Assembly: GCA_016930375.1 (NCBI GenBank)
Contig: JAFGGU010000101.1
Span: 1 to 55,759 of the forward strand
Length of the DNA: 55,759 nucleotides
From: Bacteroidales bacterium
GTDB taxonomy: Bacteria > Bacteroidota > Bacteroidia > Bacteroidales > UBA10428
Reading direction: 5' to 3'
Shown: in pieces, positions 1 through 6,958 of the stretch
Layout: every line of letters begins with the position of its first letter
Numbering within the stretch: the stretch's first letter is position 1
Program-made: the position numbers and the translations under genes
The notes under the pieces: generated by a model
Database searches by the model: none
What the model was told of the DNA's origin: nothing
Seen by the model: only the letters and a program-made list of their open reading frames with translations

Positions 1-81
1 AACACGAGCCGTATGACGGGAGACTGTCACGTACGGTTCTGTGAGAGGCTTAGGGGTGAAACTCCCCTTTGCCTACTCGGC
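1..81 (+). mobile_element. Group II intron, 3' end (domains V and VI)
   Basis: Bases 6-39 fold as a 34-nt domain V. The outer stem 6-13 pairs with 32-39 and carries the AGC catalytic triad at 7-9. The inner stem 14-19 pairs with 24-29, closed by a GAGA tetraloop at 20-23, with a two-base bulge C30-G31. Bases 43-78 fold as domain VI with a single bulged A at 75, the expected branch-point adenosine. Placing the 3' splice site after C81 puts that A at the usual seventh position from the end. The last two bases would then be GC instead of the usual AY. The rest of the intron, and any reverse transcriptase gene, lies outside the window, so it cannot be said whether the element is intact. Confidence 0.85.
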
Positions 82-98
82 GAGAAATTTTATTTCTC
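82..98. other. Hairpin at the intron 3' exon junction, overlapping a stop codon
   Basis: GAGAAAT (82-88) and ATTTCTC (92-98) are perfect inverted repeats around TTT. The hairpin starts exactly at the predicted 3' exon. It includes the TAA stop of the minus-strand DUF4252 gene (90-92). It could be a weak terminator for that gene or part of the intron target site. No function is proven. Confidence 0.45.
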
Positions 99-620
99 CT
101 CTATCTTATCCAAATTCTCCATTCCTTCTATGTTCATTCCCTTGGCCAGCTTGGATATGTTCTTCATATCAATATCCTCGCCCTGTATGCTGATCAGCAC
201 GTTGCTTTCCTTGCCGTTCACAATCAGCAGCAATTCAATGACCTTGCCCTTGCTTTCCTTGGCCATGAATTTAATATCCTGGTCCTTCTCTTTCACCACC
301 ATCATTTCTTTGTAGGCTGCGGTAGAAGGAAGAACTTTCATGATTTCCTGGTAAAGGTTTACAGGAACGGGTGTGGCCGGATCGTCATCCGTGGCAATGA
401 TCTTGATGCAGTTCAGCTTGCTCATGATCTCGTTGATGTCTTCTTCACTCTGGCCGGTAGCTTCATCACTGCGGAACATATCAAACATGTATTTGGAGAT
501 GTAAACCGTAGTAATTCCTTCAGCACCTGAGTACTTATCGAACAGTTTATCGATAATACTCTGGGCATTTGTTCCTGCAAAATAGCCTAAAAACCCTGCT
601 AAAAATATAATCTTCTTCAT
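90..620 (-). CDS. DUF4252 family exported protein (distal copy)
   Basis: 176 aa with an N-terminal signal peptide (MKKIIFLAGFLGYFAG, cleavage near TNAQ). The mature part has the DUF4252 pattern: DKLFDKYSGAEGITTVYIS near the start, a central SKLNCIKIIATDDD segment and a C-terminal ELLLIVNGKESNVLISIQG strand region. It is a clear paralogue of the protein at 1710-2225 (shared F-DKYSGA-G-TTV and ELL-IV-GK--N-LI-I-G). The function of the family is unknown; an envelope location is inferred from the signal peptide. It is the last gene of the sigma-factor operon, 9 bp after the anti-sigma-like gene. Its stop codon lies 8 bp from the predicted end of the group II intron, which points towards it from the opposite strand. 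Confidence 0.85.
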   Translation of the reverse strand: MKKIIFLAGFLGYFAGTNAQSIIDKLFDKYSGAEGITTVYISKYMFDMFRSDEATGQSEEDINEIMSKLNCIKIIATDDDPATPVPVNLYQEIMKVLPSTAAYKEMMVVKEKDQDIKFMAKESKGKVIELLLIVNGKESNVLISIQGEDIDMKNISKLAKGMNIEGMENLDKIEEK

Positions 621-629
621 GGTAATACT

Positions 630-1202
630 TTATTTTTTCAAGTTGGATGATCTGTTGATAATGGATACCAGGTTTAACATTCCCATGCTCTCGTCCATCT
701 TTTGGAGTACTTTGAGTTGTTCGGTACCTGCATTGATTTTTGAGACATTGGATAAGGGATCAATGCCTTTGTTCATTTTCTGAGACACGTACATCAGAGC
801 CCGCTGCGCTTCCTGATATGCGATTTGGGGATCCGAATAAGTGTCCCTGACAGCGTTGCTGCGGGCCTGATATATGAGAATTCCCGAAACACCTAACATC
901 AGGATGATAGAAGCGGCAGCGAGGTATCGGAACAATGCCTTGCTCCGGCCTTGTTCCGGCATTGCAGCATCCAGGTTGTCGATCATTTCAGAAATCCTGA
1001 GATCGAGCTTACCGGTATCGTACTCAGTTCGTGCAGATGAGCTTAAAAGCATGAACTGTTGCCTGTAAGTGATCAGCTCATCGGGTATTTCAGTTTCATC
1101 ACTAAAATACCCCTGCAGCATCCTTTCTTCTTCGAGTGTCGTTTCCCCGTCAAAGTATTTTGTCAGCAGAAGCTTTACTTGATTGATGTCCATTTTGTTC
1201 AT
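630..1202 (-). CDS. Probable membrane anti-sigma factor
   Basis: 190 aa. The N-terminal about 90 residues are cytoplasmic-looking, acidic and helical (LTKYFDGETTLEEERMLQGYF), as in the short zf-HC2-like domain of Bacteroidota anti-sigma proteins but without zinc ligands. One membrane helix follows at about 92-112 (YLAAASIILMLGVSGILIY), then a charged periplasmic tail of about 75 residues. The start overlaps the end of the ECF sigma gene by 53 bp, which suggests translational coupling. A second ATG at 1193 (MDINQ) is an equally good start. The anti-sigma role is inferred from the pairing and topology, not from a recognised domain. Confidence 0.65.
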   Translation of the reverse strand: MNKMDINQVKLLLTKYFDGETTLEEERMLQGYFSDETEIPDELITYRQQFMLLSSSARTEYDTGKLDLRISEMIDNLDAAMPEQGRSKALFRYLAAASIILMLGVSGILIYQARSNAVRDTYSDPQIAYQEAQRALMYVSQKMNKGIDPLSNVSKINAGTEQLKVLQKMDESMGMLNLVSIINRSSNLKK

Positions 1203-1695
1203 ACTTAATAATTTCTTCCCGCATTCTTTGCCGTGCCCTGAAAAGGTTTACTCTAATTGCATTGATGCTCATGTCGGTAATTAAAGCAATTTCTTCGAAT
1301 TCAAGTCCTTCCAGTTCGCGGAGTTGAATAATCAGGCGCTGTTGTTCTGGTAATCTGTCCAGGATCCGGTTCAACAAAACTTTTCTGTCCGATCTTTCCA
1401 TCAGATGGTAGGGATCGGTCTCATCAGATCCCCTGTCATACCATCCCTGGTAATTCTCAACATAAACCGGTTTCCTGGCTTTTAACCTGTCGAGGCACCA
1501 ATTCCTGGTTACTTTCATGGCAAATGCTTCGACACTGTCATATTTCTCCAGGGAATCCCTGATCTTCCAAAGTTTCAAACACACTTCCTGCACAGCATCT
1601 TCAGCCTCATTGTTCTCCCGCAGCAAAAGATTGGCAAAATGAAGCAACTTACTGCTTAGGGGCAAAATAAGATTTTTAAACTGCGTAGCATCCAT
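1150..1695 (-). CDS. ECF RNA polymerase sigma factor
   Basis: 181 aa, the usual length for an extracytoplasmic-function sigma factor. Region 2 covers about residues 10-75 (NNEAEDAVQEVCLKLW, then FAMKVTRNWCLDRLK, the -10 recognition helix). Region 4 covers about 110-165 (LNRILDRLPEQQRLIIQLRELEGLEFEEIALIT, then the helix-turn-helix MSINAIRVNLFRARQRM). No zinc-finger or SnoaL extension is present. It lies 14 bp after the first DUF4252 gene and overlaps the anti-sigma-like gene. It presumably directs transcription of its own operon among other targets; the inducing signal is unknown. Confidence 0.93.
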   Translation of the reverse strand: MDATQFKNLILPLSSKLLHFANLLLRENNEAEDAVQEVCLKLWKIRDSLEKYDSVEAFAMKVTRNWCLDRLKARKPVYVENYQGWYDRGSDETDPYHLMERSDRKVLLNRILDRLPEQQRLIIQLRELEGLEFEEIALITDMSINAIRVNLFRARQRMREEIIKYEQNGHQSSKASADKIL

Positions 1696-1709
1696 TCAAA
1701 CAAAGCTAC

Positions 1710-2225
1710 TTATTTTTCAAATTTCTTAAGATGTTCAAACCCTTTCATGTCATAATGGTTTGCCATCTCGGCCATTTCGCTGAGCAGCATATCTCCCTTG
1801 ATCTGGATCAGTGCATTGTTATCCTTGCCACCAACAATGATAAGAAGTTCGGCAATGCGACCATTGGCTTCCTTTGCCAGAATGAAAACATCCTCATCAC
1901 TTTGCTTCACACTCAGCATTTCCTTGTAAACAGATTTGTCGAGTTTACTGTAAACCTCAGCATGAAGATCAATAGAAACTTCAGGTTTATCACAGCCATT
2001 CTCCAGGGCAAGGATCTTGACTTCGCTTAACCGGGATGTAAATGTAGTGTCCCTTCTCTGTTCTTCAACATGGGCAAACAAATTGAGCATTTCCCCGGTA
2101 ATGTTTACAGTTGTATAACCTGGTGCACCTGAATACTTTTCGAAAACTGCGCTCACAACGTCTTTTTGTGCATAGGCCATTCCGGTCAGGCACAAGGCAA
2201 TCAGTCCAAATACAATCTTCTTCAT
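1710..2225 (-). CDS. DUF4252 family exported protein (proximal copy)
   Basis: 171 aa with a signal peptide (MKKIVFGLIALCLTGMAYAQ, cleavage after AYA). The mature protein has the DUF4252 pattern: VFEKYSGAPGYTTVNITGEML, EVKILALENG, then AELLIIVGGKDNNALIQIKGD. It is the first gene of the run DUF4252, sigma, anti-sigma-like, DUF4252, all on the minus strand with 14 bp or less between neighbours or overlapping. A product that is both encoded with and paralogous to the last gene suggests that the two proteins act together or as alternates in the envelope. The function is unknown. Confidence 0.85.
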   Translation of the reverse strand: MKKIVFGLIALCLTGMAYAQKDVVSAVFEKYSGAPGYTTVNITGEMLNLFAHVEEQRRDTTFTSRLSEVKILALENGCDKPEVSIDLHAEVYSKLDKSVYKEMLSVKQSDEDVFILAKEANGRIAELLIIVGGKDNNALIQIKGDMLLSEMAEMANHYDMKGFEHLKKFEK

Positions 2226-2330
2226 GGTATGTGTTTTTAGTTTTTAGAGCATAATTTCGTTCTTTCAAAAGCAAGACGATTGATATCCGGAAAAATTACA
2301 GCCTTGCCGGTTTTTTTAACACAGAAATAC

Positions 2331-2338
2331 TATTTTTG
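2331..2338 (+). promoter_or_regulatory. Bacteroidota -7 box (TATTTTTG)
   Basis: A perfect TAnnTTTG match 37 bp before the ATG of the gene at 2375. It predicts a start of transcription near 2345 and a leader of about 30 nt. No clear TTTG -33 element is seen at the usual spacing. Confidence 0.5.
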
Positions 2339-2374
2339 TTGAAGATATCAGATAACCAACCAAAATTAATAATC

Positions 2375-3118
2375 ATGAAAAAATTATTTTCAGTCCTGCT
2401 GTTTTCTGCAATGACGCTTACAGCAACCCTATCACAATCCGTTGATGATGTTTTGGCCAAGTACTTTGAAAGTATTGGTGGAGTTGAAAAATGGAAAGAA
2501 CTTAAAACCATGAAGTTAACAGGTTCGGTGCCCACTCCGCAAGGGGAATTTGCCTTTGAAATGAATCGCAAAGCCCCTAATAAAATGATCATTTCCCTGG
2601 ATGTGATGGGTCAGAAACTCATTCCACAGGCTTTTGACGGCGAAACAGCATGGACACTCAATCCGTTTACCGGAAACACGGCAGCTCAGAAATTACCCGA
2701 TGATCAAATCAAGGATCTGAAACGCGATGCTGTTTTTGAAGATCCTTTTATTGATTTTACCGGTAAGGGACATGAGGTTACCTATGAAGGCACAGGTGAT
2801 GTAGACGGCGTTCAATGCCATATCCTTAAACTGGTTCAAAACAAAGGAAAGGGAGAAGATGAGTCCACGTCAAGTTACTATTTTGACAGTGAGAGTTACT
2901 TGCCGGTACTTGTAAAACAAACCATGTCCAACGAGCAGATGGGAACCCAGGAAGTTGATGTTTATATGAGTGATTACCAAGATATTGGTAACGGTCTGAT
3001 GATGTCATTCAACATGGATACCCGTGTAGGAGGACAGAGTGTTCAGGCCATCAAGTTCACCAATGCTGTGATCAATGAAGATATACCGGATGATGTATTT
3101 AAATATCCCGGTGAATAA
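2375..3118 (+). CDS. Exported LolA-like (outer membrane lipoprotein-sorting fold) protein
   Basis: 247 aa. The ATG at 2375 is preferred over an upstream in-frame ATG at 2336 because it opens a clean signal peptide (MKKLFSVLLFSAMTLTATLSQ) and because the -7 box overlaps 2336. The mature protein begins VDDVLAKYFESIGGVEKWKELKTMKLTG, as in the Bacteroidota proteins with a LolA/LolB-like half-barrel. Then come paired beta strands (MIISLDVMGQKLIPQAFDGETAW) and a lipoprotein-sorting type end. There is no lipobox. It is a single gene between a divergent operon and a convergent thioesterase, and ends at a terminator. A lipid- or lipoprotein-handling role is inferred from the fold only. Confidence 0.7.
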   Translation: MKKLFSVLLFSAMTLTATLSQSVDDVLAKYFESIGGVEKWKELKTMKLTGSVPTPQGEFAFEMNRKAPNKMIISLDVMGQKLIPQAFDGETAWTLNPFTGNTAAQKLPDDQIKDLKRDAVFEDPFIDFTGKGHEVTYEGTGDVDGVQCHILKLVQNKGKGEDESTSSYYFDSESYLPVLVKQTMSNEQMGTQEVDVYMSDYQDIGNGLMMSFNMDTRVGGQSVQAIKFTNAVINEDIPDDVFKYPGE

Positions 3119-3143
3119 ACCGCTTTGATCCCGATGCATAAAA

Positions 3144-3171
3144 GGCGCAGCTGAAAACTGCGCCTTTTTTT
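3144..3171 (+). terminator. Rho-independent terminator
   Basis: GGCGCAG (3144-3150) and CTGCGCC (3158-3164) form a perfect 7-bp stem followed by seven T. It ends the gene at 2375-3118. The convergent thioesterase gene stops at 3170, so the hairpin may also serve it, although the run of A on that side is short. Confidence 0.85.
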
Positions 3172-3574
3172 AAAAATACCTTCTCACGGCTTCCAGAAAA
3201 AAATCGGGGGCGCGCCTGGGACGGCGGCTTTTTACATCCACAAAAGCAAGCACGGTATTGCCTGTGCAGATCAATTTATCTTCCTCGTTTTTAATCTCAT
3301 AATCAATATCAAGTTTTATCTCAGGCAACTTGCTCAGGCAGGACTTTACCTTCAGAAGTTCGTCGTACCGCGCGGGCAAACGGTAATCCACTTTCAGACT
3401 TCTCACGGGCATGATGATCCCCATATCCTCGATTTCTTTATAACTAAGCCCGAGGGACCGGATCATGTCTGTACGCGAAACTTCAAAATACTCAGGATAG
3501 TGGCCGTAATACAAATATCCCATTCGGTCGGTTTCACCGTATCTCACACGAATGAGGGATTCGAAGCAGTACAT
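3170..3574 (-). CDS. Acyl-CoA thioesterase, 4-hydroxybenzoyl-CoA thioesterase (hot-dog) family
   Basis: 134 aa, the normal length for a single hot-dog domain of the YbgC/FadM type. The signature at residues 8-31 reads IRVRYGETDRMGYLYYGHY: the Asp in ETD matches the catalytic Asp of this family, and it is followed by the helix EYFEVSRTDMI. It would hydrolyse an acyl-CoA thioester in the cytoplasm; the chain length cannot be told. It lies downstream of the SDR gene on the same strand, separated by 133 bp filled with 7-bp repeats, so the two may or may not share a transcript. Confidence 0.85.
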   Translation of the reverse strand: MYCFESLIRVRYGETDRMGYLYYGHYPEYFEVSRTDMIRSLGLSYKEIEDMGIIMPVRSLKVDYRLPARYDELLKVKSCLSKLPEIKLDIDYEIKNEEDKLICTGNTVLAFVDVKSRRPRRAPDFFLEAVRRYF

Positions 3575-3580
3575 AAATAA

Positions 3581-3650
3581 TTGAAGATTAAAGATTGAAG
3601 ATTAAAGATTGAAGATTAAAGATTGAAGATAATAGATTCAAGATTCATGA
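3581..3650. repeat. 7-bp tandem repeat array, TTGAAGA/TTAAAGA type
   Basis: Ten consecutive heptads. The first six alternate TTGAAGA and TTAAAGA exactly, giving a perfect 14-bp repeat three times. The last four (TTGAAGA, TAATAGA, TTCAAGA, TTCATGA) are degenerate. It starts 7 bp before the ATG of the thioesterase gene, on its upstream side. On the plus strand most units contain TGA or TAA. Confidence 0.9.
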
Positions 3651-3670
3651 CCTATTGTCCAAATCCCGCC

Positions 3671-3707
3671 CATCACTCATCACTCATTACTCATTACTCT
3701 TCACTCC
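3671..3707 (-). repeat. 7-bp tandem repeat array, AGTGATG/AGTAATG type, directly after a stop codon
   Basis: Read on the minus strand, the SDR stop TAA is followed by GG and then AGTGAAG, AGTAATG, AGTAATG, AGTGATG, AGTGATG. Each unit has TGA or TAA at the same place. Because seven is not a multiple of three, stops occur in all three frames. The same AGTGA core recurs at 54800-54828. Confidence 0.9.
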
Positions 3708-4514
3708 TTACTTCAAAGGAGATTCAGGTTCATTTGCCATTTTCACATACGCTGCATATTCGAGAAAACGCGGCGCTATCCGTTTGACAAGGGCGGTCAA
3801 TTTTCCTTCCAGGGTCAGAATTACATAATTCCGTTTCCAACGCAGCGCACGTGCTATTGCCCTGGCAACATCTTCGGGCATCATCATTTTTTCCTCCTCA
3901 CGCGGGGTAAAACCCTGCTGGCTTCCATCGGCTGTAAGTGCTTTTTTCCGGATATCCGATTTCGTGAATCCTGCACATAAGATCAATACATGAAGACCAT
4001 TCTTCAGGTTTTCGATTCTCAGGGTTTCCAGAAATCCGTGCAACGCATATTTTGACGCTGAATAACCCGTCCGGCCGGGAAGTCCTACGAATCCGGCAAC
4101 AGATGATACACCCACAACAGATCCTTTATTCTTGATCAGGTAAGGCAGGGCATATTTTGTGCATTGCACGGCGCCCCAGAAATTCACATCAAACAGCCGC
4201 TTCAGCACACTGATGTCTACATCCCGAAACAAAGCCCGCATGGAGATACCTGCATTGTTTACAAGGATGTCTATCTTTCCGTATTTTTCAACCGTAGATT
4301 GAACCAGGTGCTGACAGTCTTCTTCCTGAGTAACGTCCGTAGTTACGGCAAAAACATCATAACCCGAGGCTTTGAGTTCTGTTTCGATGGAATGCAATAG
4401 ATCTTTCCTTCGGGCTGCCAGCACAACTTTGGCGCCTAACCTTGCAAATTCCTTTGCGGTAGCAAGACCAATTCCTGAGGAGGCACCTGTGATAATAACA
4501 ACTTTATCCTTCAT
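3708..4514 (-). CDS. Short-chain dehydrogenase/reductase (SDR)
   Basis: 268 aa. It has the classical SDR marks in order: the nucleotide-binding TGASSGIG at residues 10-17, NNAG near 88, the catalytic Ser in VVGVSSVAG and the YSASK catalytic Tyr-Lys near 150-155. AARR after the second strand suggests NADP(H). The C-terminal region (ALRWKRNYVILTLEGKL, then RFLEYAAYVK) resembles the DltE/YqjQ-like SDRs of unknown substrate. It is cytoplasmic. Translation ends directly at a 7-bp repeat array. The substrate cannot be told. Confidence 0.88.
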   Translation of the reverse strand: MKDKVVIITGASSGIGLATAKEFARLGAKVVLAARRKDLLHSIETELKASGYDVFAVTTDVTQEEDCQHLVQSTVEKYGKIDILVNNAGISMRALFRDVDISVLKRLFDVNFWGAVQCTKYALPYLIKNKGSVVGVSSVAGFVGLPGRTGYSASKYALHGFLETLRIENLKNGLHVLILCAGFTKSDIRKKALTADGSQQGFTPREEEKMMMPEDVARAIARALRWKRNYVILTLEGKLTALVKRIAPRFLEYAAYVKMANEPESPLK

Positions 4515-4631
4515 ACAGAAAAGTATAATGCACTAAAGTAGTATAAAACAAAATTACACTTCATGTTTCAAAAATATTTTTGGCGGCAATTATAAAACTT
4601 AATGGTAATTTTACACGGAATAACAGCCAAT

Positions 4632-5924
4632 ATGATCGGGACCAATCAACCGCTTGCTGATCGGATGCGCCCTGCGGACCTTGACGGGTATGTGGGACAG
4701 AAACATCTTGTGGGTGAAAAGTCCATTCTCAGGGCAAGCATCGAAAGCGGGAATATTCCTTCCTTTATTCTATGGGGCCCTCCGGGTGTAGGCAAGACAA
4801 CCCTGGCCAGGATCATAGCCAACCGCCTCAATCGTACCTTTTATCAACTCAGCGCCGTTCATTCGGGAGTGAAAGATGTGCGTGAAACCATTGAAAAAGC
4901 AAAGCAGCAGCAATTTTTCAATAAACCCTCCCCCATCCTGTTTATCGATGAAATTCATCGTTTTAACAAGTCTCAGCAGGATTCTTTGCTGGGATCCGTT
5001 GAACAGGGTATTTTTACATTGATCGGTGCGACTACTGAGAATCCGTCTTTCGAGGTGATCTCCCCATTGCTCTCCCGCTGCCAGATATACGTGTTAAAAC
5101 CTCTGGACAGAGAGGAGCTGACCCTTATTTTGCATAAAGCCCTGCAGCAGGATTACTATCTTAAACAATTGAAAATCCTTGTAGTTGAAGATGAGGCTTT
5201 ATTCAGATTATCAGGTGGCGATGCCAGAAAACTGATGAATACCCTGGAACTGGTCATCAATACAATGTCAACCGACAATCCTGAGACAATCACCATAACC
5301 AACCAGAAGGTTATGGAAATCGCCCAGGAAAAGATAGCCTTGTACGATAAAGGCGGTGAACAGCATTTTGATGTCATTTCTGCTTTCATCAAATCGCTTC
5401 GGGGTAGTGATCCGAATGCCGCTGTTTATTGGCTGGCACGTATGGTTGAGGGGGGCGAAGATCCCAAGTTCATAGCCCGGCGGATGGTCATTCTTGCCGC
5501 CGAAGATATCGGGTTATCCAATCCCAATGCGCTTTTATTGGCCACAACCTGTTTTGAGGCAGTGAACCTGATCGGCTGGCCTGAGTCCAGGATAATCCTT
5601 TCGGAAACGGCTTTGTACCTGGCTACATCGCCCAAAAGCAATTCCTCCTATATTGCCATCAATGAAGCCATTGGCCTGGTTAAAGAAACGGGTGACCTGC
5701 CGGTACCTTTAAACATCCGGAATGCCCCCACTTCACTGATGAAGGAACTGGGTTATGGAGACGGCTATAAATATGCGCATGATTATGAGGGAAATTTTAC
5801 CAGGGAGGAATTCCTCCCCAAAGAAATCAGAAATAAAATTCTTTATGATCCCCAGAACAACCAACGGGAAAATGATGTCAGGAAAAAACTGGCTGCATTC
5901 TGGAAAGATAAATACAATTATTAA
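4632..5924 (+). CDS. rarA: Replication-associated recombination protein A (AAA+ ATPase, RarA/MgsA)
   Basis: 430 aa from the ATG at 4632, which starts MIGTNQPLADRMRP as in RarA homologues; an in-frame ATG at 4602 would add ten residues. Walker A is GPPGVGKTT at about 49-57, Walker B is LFIDEIHRF with the Mg-binding Asp-Glu, and sensor 1 is GATTENPSFEV. The C-terminal MgsA-type tetramerisation region follows (GGEDPKFIARRMVILAAEDIGLSNP). It acts at stalled replication forks and on DNA ends. kdsA follows after 12 bp on the same strand, so the two may be co-transcribed although unrelated in role. Confidence 0.95.
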   Translation: MIGTNQPLADRMRPADLDGYVGQKHLVGEKSILRASIESGNIPSFILWGPPGVGKTTLARIIANRLNRTFYQLSAVHSGVKDVRETIEKAKQQQFFNKPSPILFIDEIHRFNKSQQDSLLGSVEQGIFTLIGATTENPSFEVISPLLSRCQIYVLKPLDREELTLILHKALQQDYYLKQLKILVVEDEALFRLSGGDARKLMNTLELVINTMSTDNPETITITNQKVMEIAQEKIALYDKGGEQHFDVISAFIKSLRGSDPNAAVYWLARMVEGGEDPKFIARRMVILAAEDIGLSNPNALLLATTCFEAVNLIGWPESRIILSETALYLATSPKSNSSYIAINEAIGLVKETGDLPVPLNIRNAPTSLMKELGYGDGYKYAHDYEGNFTREEFLPKEIRNKILYDPQNNQRENDVRKKLAAFWKDKYNY

Positions 5925-5936
5925 ATAAAACTCCCC

Positions 5937-6767
5937 ATGGAAACCATTCTTTCAATTCCCCAGATCAGACATACCTTAAGCGGCAATTTCTTCCTGATTG
6001 CAGGTCCCTGCGTGGTTGAAAGTCGTGACCTGTGTTTTGAGATTGCAGGCAGGGTTATTGAAATCACTGATAAACTGAGAATTCCCTTTATTTTTAAGAG
6101 TTCCTACAAAAAGGCCAATCGTTCAAAGCCTGATTCATTCACCGGAATTGGAGATAAAGCCGGCTTGGAGGTCCTTCGTGAAATCCGCAAAGAGCTGAAA
6201 ATTCCCGTACTTACAGATATTCATTCTGCTGAGGAAGCCTATTTTGCCTCCCAATATGTGGATGTCCTGCAAATACCTGCATTTCTATGCCGTCAGTCCG
6301 ATATTCTTACCGCTGCTGCAAAAACCGGTAAAACAGTAAACATTAAAAAAGGGCAGTTCTTATCACCTGATTCCATGAAGTTTGCCTGTGATAAAGTGGT
6401 CCAGGCAGGTAATAACCAGGTCATCATTACCGACAGGGGTACAATGTTCGGATACCATGATCTTATTGTCGATTTCAGAGGCATTCCGGAAATGAAAAAG
6501 CTGGGATTTCCGGTTGTGCTTGACATAACACATTCCCTCCAACAGCCCAATCAGGCATCAGGTATAACCGGCGGAAGGCCCGAAATGATTGAAACCATGG
6601 CAAGAGCTGCAGTTGCTGTAGGTATTGATGGTCTTTTTTTGGAAACCCATCCCGAACCCATGCTCGCCAAATCAGATGGCGCCAACATGTTGAGGTTGGA
6701 TCTTCTCGAAAAGATGCTTGAAAAACTTGTTAAAATCAGGGAAACCGTGAACAGGATAAAAGATTAA
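5937..6767 (+). CDS. kdsA: 3-deoxy-D-manno-octulosonate 8-phosphate synthase (KdsA), metal-dependent type
   Basis: 276 aa. It condenses arabinose 5-phosphate with phosphoenolpyruvate to Kdo 8-phosphate, the first committed step of Kdo for LPS. Family motifs: FLIAGPCVVES near 19-29, KSSYKKANRS, TDIHSAEEA, LQIPAFLCRQSD, KKGQFLSP and THSLQQP. Cys25 in AGPC, together with the His of THS, the Glu of LETHPEP and the Asp of KSDGANML, are the four metal ligands of the metal-dependent class; the metal-free E. coli type has Asn at the Cys position. Cytoplasmic. Only kdsA of the Kdo pathway is here. Confidence 0.95.
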   Translation: METILSIPQIRHTLSGNFFLIAGPCVVESRDLCFEIAGRVIEITDKLRIPFIFKSSYKKANRSKPDSFTGIGDKAGLEVLREIRKELKIPVLTDIHSAEEAYFASQYVDVLQIPAFLCRQSDILTAAAKTGKTVNIKKGQFLSPDSMKFACDKVVQAGNNQVIITDRGTMFGYHDLIVDFRGIPEMKKLGFPVVLDITHSLQQPNQASGITGGRPEMIETMARAAVAVGIDGLFLETHPEPMLAKSDGANMLRLDLLEKMLEKLVKIRETVNRIKD

Positions 6768-6930
6768 CCTGTATTTTTCATTTTTAACATTTCGTAAATA
6801 ACTGTATTTCAATTATTTTAATTCTTTAGGCAAATTTTTTAGCGCTAATCTTGCACAGACATGTAGATCGTATTAACATTTTTTATATTTTTACTTTGCA
6901 TTAACCCTAACGATTGACCCATATTAGCAG

Positions 6931-6958
6931 AACCCCGCACCTTGCGGGGTTCATTTTT
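6931..6958. terminator. Rho-independent terminator between convergent genes
   Basis: AACCCCGCA (6931-6939) and TGCGGGGTT (6943-6951) form a perfect 9-bp stem with a CCT loop, followed by CA and five T on the plus strand. It lies 164 bp after kdsA and directly before the stop of the minus-strand histidine kinase. The stretch 6768-6930 before it is AT-rich and holds no gene that I can see. Confidence 0.7.

Noticed and set aside
69..530. 153-aa open frame on the plus strand
   Set aside because: It is fully antisense to the DUF4252 gene, has a His/Phe-rich low-quality composition and matches no family pattern.
3581..3712. Possible CRISPR array
   Set aside because: The repeats are 7 bp in strict tandem with no spacers, and no cas gene is in the window.
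6780..6958. Possible small RNA between kdsA and the TPR-kinase
   Set aside because: There is a terminator hairpin but the upstream TACTTTG is one base short of the -7 consensus, and no conserved RNA shape was recognised.
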